Shown here: positions 1-7,710 of the stretch, piece after piece
Layout: the number at the start of each line of letters is the position of its first letter
Position numbering within the stretch: the stretch's first letter is position 1
Source: Novosphingobium sp. PhB57
Lineage (GTDB): Bacteria; Pseudomonadota; Alphaproteobacteria; Sphingomonadales; Sphingomonadaceae
Length of the DNA stretch: 64,000 bases
Assembly (NCBI RefSeq): GCF_004342985.1
Contig: NZ_SMBO01000001.1
Location: 248,001-312,000 of the forward strand
Direction of reading: 5' to 3'
Program-made: the position numbers and the translations under genes
Notes under the pieces: model-generated
Told to the model about the DNA's origin: nothing
Databases searched by the model: none
What the model saw: only the letters and a program-made list of their open reading frames with translations

Positions 1-402
1 GGCGTCCACGCCGCAAACGGGCCGGGCTGGAAGGTGCTGCACATGGCTTCGGATGATGCGGTGCTTGCCGCGGAGCCGGCAGCGCGCGCGCCGCTGCATA
101 CCGATGTCGCCTTGCTCGGTCCGCGTGCGGCGGATGGCGGGCCCCAGTGGGAACTGCGTGCTTTCTTCGCGGATGCGAGTGGCCGCCTTTGCGAGGATCC
201 GGTGACCGGCAGCCTCAATGCGGCCGTGGCGCAATATCTCTTCGCAGGCGGTCTGGCGAACGGGGCCTATGTCGCGGCGCAAGGGCGCATGACCGGCGCG
301 GACGGATATGTCCATTGCCGCCAGGACACCGACGGCGCGATCTGGATCGCGGGCAAGGTGGCCACGGTATCGGCAGGCGGAGCGATGCCGCGCCCGTTCT
401 GA
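1..402 (+). CDS. PhzF-family isomerase, C-terminal part (cut by window start)
   Basis: The reading frame is open from base 1 and ends at TGA 400-402, so only about the last 133 residues are present and the true start lies outside. The segment DPVTGSLNAAVAQYL is the conserved PhzF-family signature, followed by a glycine-rich end. PhzF-like proteins are diaminopimelate-epimerase-fold isomerases. One member acts in phenazine synthesis, but most have unknown substrates. No phenazine genes are visible here, so no pathway is assigned. It converges on the next gene with a 40-bp gap. Confidence 0.8.
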   Translation, partial: GVHAANGPGWKVLHMASDDAVLAAEPAARAPLHTDVALLGPRAADGGPQWELRAFFADASGRLCEDPVTGSLNAAVAQYLFAGGLANGAYVAAQGRMTGADGYVHCRQDTDGAIWIAGKVATVSAGGAMPRPF

Positions 403-410
403 GGCTGCGT

Positions 411-435
411 CGTCCCGGATCGGATCCGGGATGAC
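411..435. repeat. REP-like palindrome between convergent genes
   Basis: CCGGATC and GATCCGG face each other around a single G, extended by GTC..GAC ends. It fills the 40-bp gap between two converging genes and could act as a bidirectional terminator. The form resembles the dispersed palindromes common between genes in sphingomonads. There is no clear U-tract. Confidence 0.45.
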
Positions 436-442
436 ATTCGGT

Positions 443-1615
443 TCAGCCCGGTTTCTTGGGCAGGGCGACCTCGGCAGTGCCGGTGCACATGGTCTTGCCG
501 TTCTGGTTGGTCATCAGGTGCTTGACGTGGACGAGGTGGCGCCCTTCCGCGTCGACCGATTTTTCGGTGACTTCGGCCGTCTGGATCGTCACGTCGCCGG
601 TGAGCGCGGGGCCGCGGTAATTGGCGATGGAGTGGACGACCATGCCGTGTTCGCCCGCCCAGCCTGACAGGAAGTCCGTCACCCACGATCCCATCGAGGC
701 GCCGTAGCCATAGCCGCGCGGCATGCCGATGCGGCGGGCATATTTGGGGAACAGGTGCCCGCGCGAGGGGCCGTAATAGGCGCCGTCGGTGAGGGCCGGG
801 TTTATCAGCATCATGTCGGGGTCGTTCTCGTACCCGGCCATGTCGCGCGTGAAGCCCAGCGCTTCCAGATCGTTCTTGCGCAAGTTCATCGTCCCCCAGG
901 TGTTGACGATATAGGCGCGCCATTCGGTGGCGAAGCTGGCGATCGAGTGCGGGCCGAAGACGCGTTCGGGAAGCTGGTCGCCCACGGCGACGTCATCCCA
1001 CCAACGCTCCTTGTGGCCCAGCTCGTGGAGCATCTTCACCCACGCGAACTTTCGGTCCTCCAGCGCGGCGATGGCCTCGTCGGTCCATTCGGGTTCGTCG
1101 AATTCCTCGGTCTTCACCGAATCGCCGCCGGCATGGGCGAGATACCGGATCGCCGTGGAGCGCTGCCGGGCAATTTCCTCGCCCTTCTGGTTCGAATAGT
1201 TGTTGTCTCCCCGCTGGAAGCAGGTGGGGCCGAAGCCGGTTTCCTTGACCTTGTAGTCGAAGGGAACGCGGGTGTTGGTCACCACGTCCCCGGCCTCGAT
1301 GCGCGGTCCGTAGAACCACCATTCGTCACCGCCGAACAGCAAGTGCGAATTGGGGATGCAGCCGACGCAGGCGGGAGCGGCGCCGTGGCCGTCGTCCGTG
1401 GCGATGGCGAAGCTCTGCGGCGCGACGAGGCGGCCCCAGCGGCTGGCTTCGAAGGTCGCGGGGTCGAAGTGCAGCAGGTTGGCGTAGTGCATGGCATGGA
1501 CCCAGCGCCGGATGTCGTTGTTGGCGACAGGCTCGCGCATGGGCGAGAAGTCCATGGTCTTGCCGAGGTACTGGTCGATGTCGGTGAAGTCGATCGTGCC
1601 CGTGGTGGTGGTCAT
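443..1615 (-). CDS. MaoC-like dehydratase with N-terminal FAS1-like dehydratase domain
   Basis: A 390-residue protein with an N-terminal hot-dog half (roughly residues 15-170, the FAS1-like dehydratase region, with ANLLHFDPATF near the start) and a C-terminal MaoC-type half (roughly 200-385, containing GYENDPDMM and GYGYGASMGSWVTDF). Proteins of this double hot-dog type hydrate or dehydrate enoyl-CoA or beta-hydroxyacyl-CoA thioesters. The next gene, 49 bp downstream on the same strand, encodes a deazaflavin-type reductase. I assign the family with good confidence and no specific substrate. Confidence 0.8.
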   Translation of the reverse strand: MTTTTGTIDFTDIDQYLGKTMDFSPMREPVANNDIRRWVHAMHYANLLHFDPATFEASRWGRLVAPQSFAIATDDGHGAAPACVGCIPNSHLLFGGDEWWFYGPRIEAGDVVTNTRVPFDYKVKETGFGPTCFQRGDNNYSNQKGEEIARQRSTAIRYLAHAGGDSVKTEEFDEPEWTDEAIAALEDRKFAWVKMLHELGHKERWWDDVAVGDQLPERVFGPHSIASFATEWRAYIVNTWGTMNLRKNDLEALGFTRDMAGYENDPDMMLINPALTDGAYYGPSRGHLFPKYARRIGMPRGYGYGASMGSWVTDFLSGWAGEHGMVVHSIANYRGPALTGDVTIQTAEVTEKSVDAEGRHLVHVKHLMTNQNGKTMCTGTAEVALPKKPG

Positions 1616-1664
1616 CGCTTTGGAAGTCCTGAAAATGTGGCCCTGGGGGTATGATTGGGGAGGG

Positions 1665-2180
1665 TCAGGTGGTGCGCGTGCCGGTGGCGTCCTCGGCCTT
1701 GAACACCGGGATTTCCGTGGCGGCCTTCATCAGCACCAGCGGGAGTACCCGCTCGGTGGAGGTCTGGTAGGCGGCGTAGAAGGGATGGCAGTCTACGAAG
1801 AAGTCCCAGACCTTCTGCCGTTCCGCACCTTCCGGTTCTCGCCAGGTGCCCTTGAAGGCCTGGGTAGCGATCTGGAATTCGACGTCCGGGCTGTCGACCA
1901 GGTTGAGGTACCACTGCGGATGGGTATCCGCTCCGCCCTTGGAGCCGCAGATCACCACTTCACCGCCGATATCGGCGTAGCAGAGCGGGGTGATGAAGAC
2001 CTTGCCGCTCTTGCGCCCGACATACTTGACCAGGCAATGCGTCGCGAAGGCGCGGCCGCCGACCGGGGTGATGTCCATGATGTGGCCCTGCACGCCGCCT
2101 GACTGCAAATACATGTCGCGGTGCTCGGTTACCCAGTCACGCCGCACGGCACTGATTGCCGCTGCCGATTCGTCGCTCAT
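1665..2180 (-). CDS. Nitroreductase/deazaflavin-dependent oxidoreductase (DDN-like)
   Basis: A 171-residue protein. The stretch VKYVGRKSGKVFITPLCY followed by GGEVVICGSKGGADTHPQWY and a late W-x3-V/F-D-FF pattern is typical of the DDN-like split beta-barrel family (nitroreductase/quinone reductase family), which uses F420 or flavin-type cofactors. Start support is good: GGAGAGG lies just before the ATG. It precedes the MaoC-type gene on the same strand, 49 bp apart, so the two are probably co-transcribed and may act on the same acyl-CoA or enone intermediate (inference). Confidence 0.75.
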   Translation of the reverse strand: MSDESAAAISAVRRDWVTEHRDMYLQSGGVQGHIMDITPVGGRAFATHCLVKYVGRKSGKVFITPLCYADIGGEVVICGSKGGADTHPQWYLNLVDSPDVEFQIATQAFKGTWREPEGAERQKVWDFFVDCHPFYAAYQTSTERVLPLVLMKAATEIPVFKAEDATGTRTT

Positions 2181-2198
2181 GACGCGTGCCTCTCCTTG

Positions 2199-2219
2199 TT
2201 CGCGGCGCAGGATCGCGAA
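2199..2219. promoter_or_regulatory. Inverted repeat upstream of the DDN-like gene
   Basis: TTCGCG and CGCGAA are separated by 9 bp, centred about 29 bp upstream of the DDN-like start. It could be an operator. No cognate regulator gene is adjacent, so this is only a structural observation. Confidence 0.25.
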
Positions 2220-2288
2220 AGGCGCGGGCAGGGTCCAGCAGTGATGGGCCTGGGCGTGGAGGTATCACCGGGGCGTAGTGTGAGCGTC

Positions 2289-2324
2289 TGCCCGCCCCGC
2301 TGCGACCGGGCAGCGGGGCGGGCA
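2289..2324 (-). terminator. Strong GC hairpin after the GGDEF-EAL gene
   Basis: A perfect 15-bp inverted repeat (TGCCCGCCCCGCTGC and its complement) with a 6-nt loop lies 41 bp downstream of the stop of the minus-strand GGDEF-EAL gene. There is no U-tract, so it may be a factor-dependent terminator or an mRNA 3' stabiliser rather than a classic intrinsic terminator. Confidence 0.5.
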
Positions 2325-2330
2325 TCCGGC

Positions 2331-2370
2331 CTTCAGGTCTTCAGGTCCTCAGGCCCTCTCGTCTTCAGGC
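2331..2370. repeat. 8-bp tandem repeat overlapping a stop codon
   Basis: Five consecutive 8-mers (CTTCAGGT, CTTCAGGT, CCTCAGGC, CCTCTCGT, CTTCAGGC). The last unit contains the complement of the GGDEF-EAL stop codon (2365-2367), so the repeat begins at the end of that gene and runs into its 3' flank. Confidence 0.7.
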
Positions 2371-4131
2371 GTTGACCTGCCGGATCATCGGCGCCTGGCT
2401 GCGCCAGGTGTCCATCCAGTCGAGCACGTCGTCATAGGGCATCGGCTTGCAGATGCCGTAGCCTTGCCCGGCATTGCAGCCGAGCGAGACCAGCAGCTCC
2501 TGCGTTTCCGGCGTCTCCACGCCCTCTGCCACAAGCGGAATGCCCAGGCTTTCGCAGAGGACCACCAGGCTGTTGACCAGCGACTGGTCGAAGCGGCTCT
2601 CGGTGAAGCGCGAGATGAACGAGCGGTCGATCTTGATTTCGCTGATCGCGAAATCGCGCAAGTAGCCGAAGGAGGTGAACCCGGCACCGAAGTCATCGAT
2701 GGAGAGCGGGATCTTGTGCTCGTGCAGTCGCTCGATCACCCGCTTGGCCTGCGAGGGGTTGGTGATGAGCGCGGTTTCGGTCAGCTCCAGCGTGACCCGC
2801 TCGGGCGCTATGCGGTGGCATTCGATCAGCTCGACCACGCTGTCCACGAAAGTCGGGCGCTCCAGCATGCGGGCGGAGACGTTGATGGCGATCGTGGCGC
2901 CGTCCACTTTGTCCTGGATGCGCGCAAACTGCGAGAGCACGGTGTCCAGGCACTGGTTGGTGAAAGTCTCCAGCAAGGGAGATTGCTCCACGGTGCGGAT
3001 GAGCTGGTCTGCGGGAATATTGCCGCTGCGCGGATGGCGCCAGCGGACGAGTGCCTCGAAGCCCAGCACGCGCCCGTCGCGCAAGTCCACTTTCGGTTGC
3101 CAGTGCCACTCCAGAGCGTCGTGCGCGATGGCCTGGTCGATTTCCTCCAGCATGTCCTTGGGATCGAAGGCGGGAGACGCGGGCAGGTTTTCCCGGCTGG
3201 TGACGAGCTTGTCGATCCCGCGCTTGGCCGCATACATCGCATCGTCCGCTGCCGAGAGCAGGCCGGTGGGCGCATAGCCGCGCTGCGGGCACATGGCGAT
3301 GCCGATCGAGGCGCCGACATGGAGAATGCGGTTTTCGTGGACGATCGGCTGCTCGATCACCCGGGCCAGCTTGCCGGCTAGCCCCGTTGCGGTGTCGTAG
3401 TCCGGCACGTCCTGCAGGAGCAGCGCGAATTCGTCGCCCCCGAGGCGCGCCACTGTGTCCACTTCGCGCAAGTGGCCGCGCAGGCGGCGGGCGATGGTGG
3501 TGAGCACCACGTCGCCGGCGGCATGACCGAAGCTGTCGTTGATCTCCTTGAACCGGTCGAGGTCGATCATCATCACGGCGAAGGACGAACCGTTGCGGCG
3601 CGCACGGGCGCAAGCCTGGCCGAGCCGGTCGAACAGCAGCGTACGGTTGGGCAAGTCGGTCAGCGGATCGTGCAGGCTGCGATGGGTCAGTTCTTCCTCG
3701 GTGCGGCGCAAGTCCTGCCGATATTTGCGCCAGGCAATGCCTTCCTCCACCGAAGCGGCGACGCGTTCGGGCGAGAGCGCGCGCTTGGTGAGATATTCGG
3801 TCATGCCGGCCTTGATCGAATCCGCCGCCACTTGCTCATCGACATTGCCGGTTACGGCCACGATCGGGCAGTCCTGATCCACTTCGGCGCGGATCGTCGG
3901 CACGAGGTCGCGACCGTCGCCGTCCGCGAGACCGAAATCGAGGAAGACGATGTCCAGCGAGGGTTCGGCATGGCGGATGATCTGCAGGGCTTCCGCCTGG
4001 GAGCTGGCTTCTATCACGTTGATCGAACGGGGGCCGCGCTGAAGCATGCGGATCAGGCGTTCCCGGTCGACATCGTCGTCGTCCACCACGAGGGCCTGGA
4101 TTTCGGTCTTGCCGTTGTGAAAATATTCCAT
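2365..4131 (-). CDS. Response regulator with GGDEF and EAL domains (c-di-GMP turnover)
   Basis: 588 residues in three domains. A receiver domain (about 12-130) has the acidic cluster VDDDD, the phospho-acceptor Asp65 in FLDFG and Lys116. A diguanylate cyclase domain (about 150-320) has an intact GGDEF at 231-235. An EAL phosphodiesterase domain (about 330-580) has EAL at 359-361 and the motifs IDDFGAG and VAEGVETPE. Both catalytic signatures look intact, so it may make and break cyclic di-GMP depending on phosphorylation. It is the last gene of a kinase/receiver/output operon (91 bp after the single-domain receiver). Its stop codon lies in a short tandem repeat. Confidence 0.92.
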   Translation of the reverse strand: MEYFHNGKTEIQALVVDDDDVDRERLIRMLQRGPRSINVIEASSQAEALQIIRHAEPSLDIVFLDFGLADGDGRDLVPTIRAEVDQDCPIVAVTGNVDEQVAADSIKAGMTEYLTKRALSPERVAASVEEGIAWRKYRQDLRRTEEELTHRSLHDPLTDLPNRTLLFDRLGQACARARRNGSSFAVMMIDLDRFKEINDSFGHAAGDVVLTTIARRLRGHLREVDTVARLGGDEFALLLQDVPDYDTATGLAGKLARVIEQPIVHENRILHVGASIGIAMCPQRGYAPTGLLSAADDAMYAAKRGIDKLVTSRENLPASPAFDPKDMLEEIDQAIAHDALEWHWQPKVDLRDGRVLGFEALVRWRHPRSGNIPADQLIRTVEQSPLLETFTNQCLDTVLSQFARIQDKVDGATIAINVSARMLERPTFVDSVVELIECHRIAPERVTLELTETALITNPSQAKRVIERLHEHKIPLSIDDFGAGFTSFGYLRDFAISEIKIDRSFISRFTESRFDQSLVNSLVVLCESLGIPLVAEGVETPETQELLVSLGCNAGQGYGICKPMPYDDVLDWMDTWRSQAPMIRQVNA

Positions 4132-4222
4132 CGTCGTCAGGTCCTTCGGGTTGGGTTGGGCGACCGTGAGGCTGGCTTGGGGCTTTTTGCCCGCTGGGTT
4201 TTTCGGCTGGATCGGGCCTGCT

Positions 4223-4702
4223 TCAGGGCAGGTTCTGGGTCGTCGCGTATTGCGTTATGAAATGGGCGAGCTGGGCGAATTGCGGCCCGACGGCGGACTT
4301 CACCATGTAGCCGGCGACGTGTTCGTCGTAGGCGCGCGACCGGTCCTGATCGCGCGAACTGGTGCTGAGGATGAACACTACCGTGCGCTGCAGCGCCGGA
4401 TCCGCGCGCAGGGTTTCCAGAAACTGGAAGCCGTCCATGTTCGGCATGTTGAGATCGAGCAGCACGATCACTGGCGTGCCGAGCCGCTTGGCCGGATGCT
4501 GTCCGCGCAGGATCTGCAGCGCCTCGCACCCATCGCCCGCCGTCTGGCTGCGGCAGGGCACGCCGTGCCGCCGGAAGCTGCGCAGCACCCCTTCGAGCGC
4601 GACGTCGTCGTCATCCACCACGAGAACGGTATAGTCGAACAGGGCGGGGCGGCTGGGAGTGGACTGGTCCCGGCCCGCGCTGTCTCCCGGGCGGTCACTC
4701 AT
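4223..4702 (-). CDS. Single-domain response regulator (CheY/Rcp1-like)
   Basis: 159 residues, essentially one receiver domain after a 22-residue polar leader. Acidic residues sit at VVDDDD, the phospho-acceptor is Asp83 in LLDLNMPNMDGF, the Thr/Ser switch is in ILSTSS and the Lys in MVKSA. It has no output domain. The length and the insertion before the phospho-acceptor resemble receivers that pair with phytochrome-like kinases. Its start overlaps the end of the kinase gene by 8 bp, so the two are translationally coupled. Confidence 0.9.
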   Translation of the reverse strand: MSDRPGDSAGRDQSTPSRPALFDYTVLVVDDDDVALEGVLRSFRRHGVPCRSQTAGDGCEALQILRGQHPAKRLGTPVIVLLDLNMPNMDGFQFLETLRADPALQRTVVFILSTSSRDQDRSRAYDEHVAGYMVKSAVGPQFAQLAHFITQYATTQNLP

Positions 4703-6152
4703 CCTCGTATTCCTTCAGCAGGATGCGGGGCCAGTGGATCTCGAACGTGGCGCCGCCGAGCGCGCCGGGCGAGCATACGGTCACCATCCCGCCGTGGGCA
4801 TTGATCATGCGCCGGGTGAAGGCGAGGCCGACGCCGTCGCCGCTCGTGCCCGGCGAGGCCCGGTGAAACAGCTTGAAGATGCGCTCCTCGTTGCCCGGGG
4901 TGATGCCCTTGCCATCGTCGTCGATCGTGAAGACCGAGAAGCGGCCTTCCTCGCGCATGGCGATCCGGATCCGGCCCGAGCGCCCGCCATGGTGCTTGAC
5001 GGCATTGCCGATGAGATTGCGCAAGGATGTCGCCAGCGGCGCGCGGGGCGCGGTGATGTCGCTGCCGTTCATGTCGATCTCCACCTTGAAGCTGTCCGGC
5101 ACGAGGGCGAGGCCCAGCGCTTCGTCGACCAGTTCCGCGGGGGAGATCGTCTCCATGTGCCGGTCGCGCACGCCGGCGCGCGCATAGTCGAGCAGGTCGT
5201 CGATCATCTGCTCGGCCCGGGCGATGCGCAGGGATATGCGGTCGAAATTGTGCTGGACGTCCTCGGGCAGCGCCACGCCGCTCAGGTCTTCGCGGATCCA
5301 GGTGACGAGGTCGGCTATGCCCCGCAGCGGAGAGCGCAGATCGTGGCTGGCCACATAAGTGAATTCCTCAAGTTGCGAATTGGTCTGCTGGAGCGCGGTC
5401 TCGGCCCGCTTGCGCGACGAGATGTCGCTGACGATGGCCATGAACATTGGCTGGGCGCCGTTTTCGAGCTTGGTCAGCGCGATCTCGACCGGGATCTCCT
5501 GGCCGGAGCGGTGCAGCCCCGTGAGGTCGCGGCCGGAGCCCATCATGCGCGAGGCCGGGGCGGCGACATAGCCCTCGACGTGCTCGCGGTGGAGTTCGCG
5601 GTAGCGCGCGGGCAGCAGCGTCTCCAGCGGCTGGCCGACCAGTTCCTCGCGCGGATAGCCGAACTCGGCGGAGAGGGCGGAATTGACCTGGACGATGCGC
5701 TGGCGGGTATCGACGACGAGCGCGCCGAGGGGCAGGTTCTCGAAGATCTGTGAGAAGCGCTTCTCGGCGATGACCTGGCGCGTGAGGCTCTGGAAATAGA
5801 GTATCGCGCGCGCGCCGAAGTCGCCGGGGCAGGGGGCCAGCGTCACTTCGACCGTTTGCGGATTGCTTTCCAGCCCCTGGATGGCGACCGCGCGGCTCCA
5901 CGGGGGGCGGGCCTCCAGGGGGGCGGCGAAAAACACCTCCAGCATCTGCCGCAGGATTTCGGCATCGTCCTCGGGCAGCCAGGCGAAGGCCAGGGTGAGG
6001 CGCAGGGCGGCGGGATCGGACTCGCCCAGGATCGCGGCAAGCGCCGGGTTCGCCCAGGAAATGACGCCGGCCTGATCGATGATCATCGCACCGATCGGTG
6101 CATGGCCGAGCGCGACGTGGACATCGGCCTGATCCTGAAGCGCAATCGTCAC
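4695..6152 (-). CDS. PAS-PAS sensor histidine kinase
   Basis: 485 residues from GTG at 6152, chosen because AAGGGAG lies 6 nt upstream. An upstream in-frame GTG at 6179 has no such site. Two PAS domains (about 10-120 and 130-245) precede a HisKA domain with the phospho-acceptor His270 in VASHDLRSPLR, and an HATPase domain with the N box (LRNLIGNAVKHH), DDGKGI, FKLF and GDGVGLA. There are no membrane segments and no attached receiver, so it is a soluble sensor that presumably phosphorylates the two receivers encoded immediately downstream. The ligand or light/redox cofactor is not evident. Confidence 0.9.
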   Translation of the reverse strand: MTIALQDQADVHVALGHAPIGAMIIDQAGVISWANPALAAILGESDPAALRLTLAFAWLPEDDAEILRQMLEVFFAAPLEARPPWSRAVAIQGLESNPQTVEVTLAPCPGDFGARAILYFQSLTRQVIAEKRFSQIFENLPLGALVVDTRQRIVQVNSALSAEFGYPREELVGQPLETLLPARYRELHREHVEGYVAAPASRMMGSGRDLTGLHRSGQEIPVEIALTKLENGAQPMFMAIVSDISSRKRAETALQQTNSQLEEFTYVASHDLRSPLRGIADLVTWIREDLSGVALPEDVQHNFDRISLRIARAEQMIDDLLDYARAGVRDRHMETISPAELVDEALGLALVPDSFKVEIDMNGSDITAPRAPLATSLRNLIGNAVKHHGGRSGRIRIAMREEGRFSVFTIDDDGKGITPGNEERIFKLFHRASPGTSGDGVGLAFTRRMINAHGGMVTVCSPGALGGATFEIHWPRILLKEYEDE

Positions 6153-6417
6153 GACAGCTCCCTTCGCAGCGTAAGACACCGGGACTTCCCGGAAGGGGAA
6201 GCGGCGTTACCGTGCGACCGGGAGGTCGTGTGCGTTCGTTCGACGACGCGGCGATCGGCCTTCCGGGTTTCCGTCTAGGCGGCAGGCCGTTTGCGTCTGA
6301 CGAAGGAAGGTTTCCGGATTTCTGCTTATTTTGAGAGGCAAGGGGCCGGCGCGAATGGGGCGCCTGGAACTATGGCTTCACCTCAGGCGCGCTTCCGAAT
6401 GCGCACCAAACGCCTGT

Positions 6418-6921
6418 TTACAGGGCGACGAACTTCCCGGCATCGCGGTCCTTGCGGACCTGGAGGCCGTTGAAGACCGAGCCGTTCATCGTGATCCACA
6501 CGCCTTCGGGCGCGGACTGGCAGCAGGCGAAAGCCATGCCGAGATTGAAGGTCGCGTCGCTTTCGGCGAAGCGGGCCGGGGCGAGGGCGCCGGTGAGCAC
6601 GGTGGTCTTGCCGGGGACGTCTGCCAGAACCCTGGCAGTGTCCGTCATCGTGTCGGTGCCGTGGGTGATGACCACATGAGCCTCGGGCGCGGACGCGACG
6701 ATGGCGCGGATGGCCGCACGGTCCTCGTCGGTCAGCTCCAGGCTGTCCTTGCGCATCAACTCCACCACGCGCACCGGATGGGCGACGCGCGCGACCTTGA
6801 GCAGCTTCTCGATCACGCTTTCGGCGATCTGGTATTCGCTGAGCGCGTCGAAATACTGCTTGTCGAACGTGCCGCCAGTGGTGACGACGAGGATCGGAGA
6901 GAGTGCGGGGGCCTTGTCCAT
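6418..6921 (-). CDS. Short asparaginase-domain protein
   Basis: About 167 residues from ATG 6921, preceded at a somewhat long spacing by AGAGGA. An earlier ATG at 6930 is too close to that site. The N-terminal L-asparaginase signature VVTTGGTFDKQ and the second motif THGTDTM, carrying catalytic Thr, Asp and Lys-region residues, are present, followed by TTVLTGALAPARF. Classical L-asparaginases are about 330 residues. This protein is only the catalytic N-terminal domain, and the C-terminal dimer domain is missing. Such short forms are annotated as asparaginase-domain proteins and their substrate is uncertain. Confidence 0.75.
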   Translation of the reverse strand: MDKAPALSPILVVTTGGTFDKQYFDALSEYQIAESVIEKLLKVARVAHPVRVVELMRKDSLELTDEDRAAIRAIVASAPEAHVVITHGTDTMTDTARVLADVPGKTTVLTGALAPARFAESDATFNLGMAFACCQSAPEGVWITMNGSVFNGLQVRKDRDAGKFVAL

Positions 6922-6962
6922 CCGCGCCATTTCCTCTGCCGGCAGCTTCGGGTCAAGGTTTT

Positions 6963-7010
6963 CCTGCCACCGGGCCTGCCACTGGGCCTGCCCTTGAGCC
7001 TGCCCTCTAG
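6963..7010. repeat. 12-bp tandem repeat, four units
   Basis: Four consecutive 12-mers, CCTGCCACCGGG, CCTGCCACTGGG, CCTGCCCTTGAG and CCTGCCCTCTAG, lie between the TetR gene stop and the asparaginase-domain start. They create an artificial upstream open frame rich in Gln, Ala and Trp that I do not consider coding. Confidence 0.75.
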
Positions 7011-7018
7011 GCTTCAGC

Positions 7019-7636
7019 TCAAGCCGCTTGCGGGCAGGGGCGGCGCGGCCAGTCGACCACACCGATCAGAGTGTCCACGAAAGCCTCGCGTTCCTTCAGG
7101 GTGGGGCGCTTCGGGCGCATGAGAATGTCCGAACGATAGCCGACCATCGCCGAGACCGTCACTTGCGTCAGCCGCTCGGCCTCTTCCGGGGTGAACGTCG
7201 TCGCATAGAATTCGGTGACGCAGCCGCGAAAGCGGGAGGGACCGCGTTCGTAGAACATCTCGTTGATCTCGGGAAAGCGCTCGCCTTCGCTCATGACGAG
7301 GCGGAACAGTTGCACCGAATTCTCGCGCAGCAGGCAGTCGATGAAGCGCAGGCATGCCCGTCGCAGGGCCGGGAACGAAAAGGTCTGCCCGGCGAGCACT
7401 TCGTTCACGTCCTGCGAGAAGCTGTCGACCTTGTTGTCCACCACGGCTGCGAACAGCTCTTCCTTGGAGCCGAAGTGCGCCCAGAGGGTGGCCTTCGAGC
7501 CGCCCAGTTCATCGGCGATCGAAGACATCGTGGTGGCGGCATAGCCTCGCTCGAAGAACGAACGCGTCGCGACATCCACGATGGCTGCCCTTTTCCTGGC
7601 CTTGTTGAGTTCTCTCTTGCCCAAATTCTCTGTCAT
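7019..7636 (-). CDS. TetR/AcrR-family repressor of the adjacent efflux operon
   Basis: 205 residues. The N-terminal TetR helix-turn-helix (about 15-60) contains AATRSFFERGYAATTM-like helix spacing and SKATLWAHFGSKEELF, the standard TetR recognition helix ending. The C-terminal ligand domain is variable. It is transcribed divergently from the NodT/EmrA/EmrB operon, and two GTAC-N6-GTAC palindromes in the 66-bp gap are the probable operators. It presumably represses both itself and the pump until an efflux substrate binds. Confidence 0.88.
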   Translation of the reverse strand: MTENLGKRELNKARKRAAIVDVATRSFFERGYAATTMSSIADELGGSKATLWAHFGSKEELFAAVVDNKVDSFSQDVNEVLAGQTFSFPALRRACLRFIDCLLRENSVQLFRLVMSEGERFPEINEMFYERGPSRFRGCVTEFYATTFTPEEAERLTQVTVSAMVGYRSDILMRPKRPTLKEREAFVDTLIGVVDWPRRPCPQAA

Positions 7637-7640
7637 AGTG

Positions 7641-7654
7641 GTACCAGGCAGTAC
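7641..7654. promoter_or_regulatory. Probable TetR operator 1 (GTAC-N6-GTAC)
   Basis: GTACCAGGCAGTAC lies 5 bp upstream of the tetR start codon and upstream of the pump promoter -35. It has the same GTAC-N6-GTAC frame as the second site at 7697-7710, 56 bp away. Confidence 0.55.
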
Positions 7655-7663
7655 ACTTTTCCA

Positions 7664-7692
7664 TTGACAGGCGCAAGCCGGACTCCGATAAA
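7664..7692 (+). promoter_or_regulatory. Sigma-70-type promoter of the efflux operon
   Basis: TTGACA (7664-7669) and GATAAA (7687-7692) are separated by exactly 17 bp. The predicted start of transcription is near 7699, only a few bases before the ATG at 7703, so the mRNA would be leaderless or nearly so. The promoter sits between the two GTAC-N6-GTAC palindromes. Confidence 0.65.
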
Positions 7693-7696
7693 AACT

Positions 7697-7710
7697 GTAC
7701 TGATGAGTAC
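7697..7710. promoter_or_regulatory. Probable TetR operator 2 (GTAC-N6-GTAC) over the start site
   Basis: GTACTGATGAGTAC has perfect 5-bp arms (GTACT/AGTAC). It covers the predicted transcription start and the start codon of the outer-membrane component, a position suited to repression. Confidence 0.55.
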
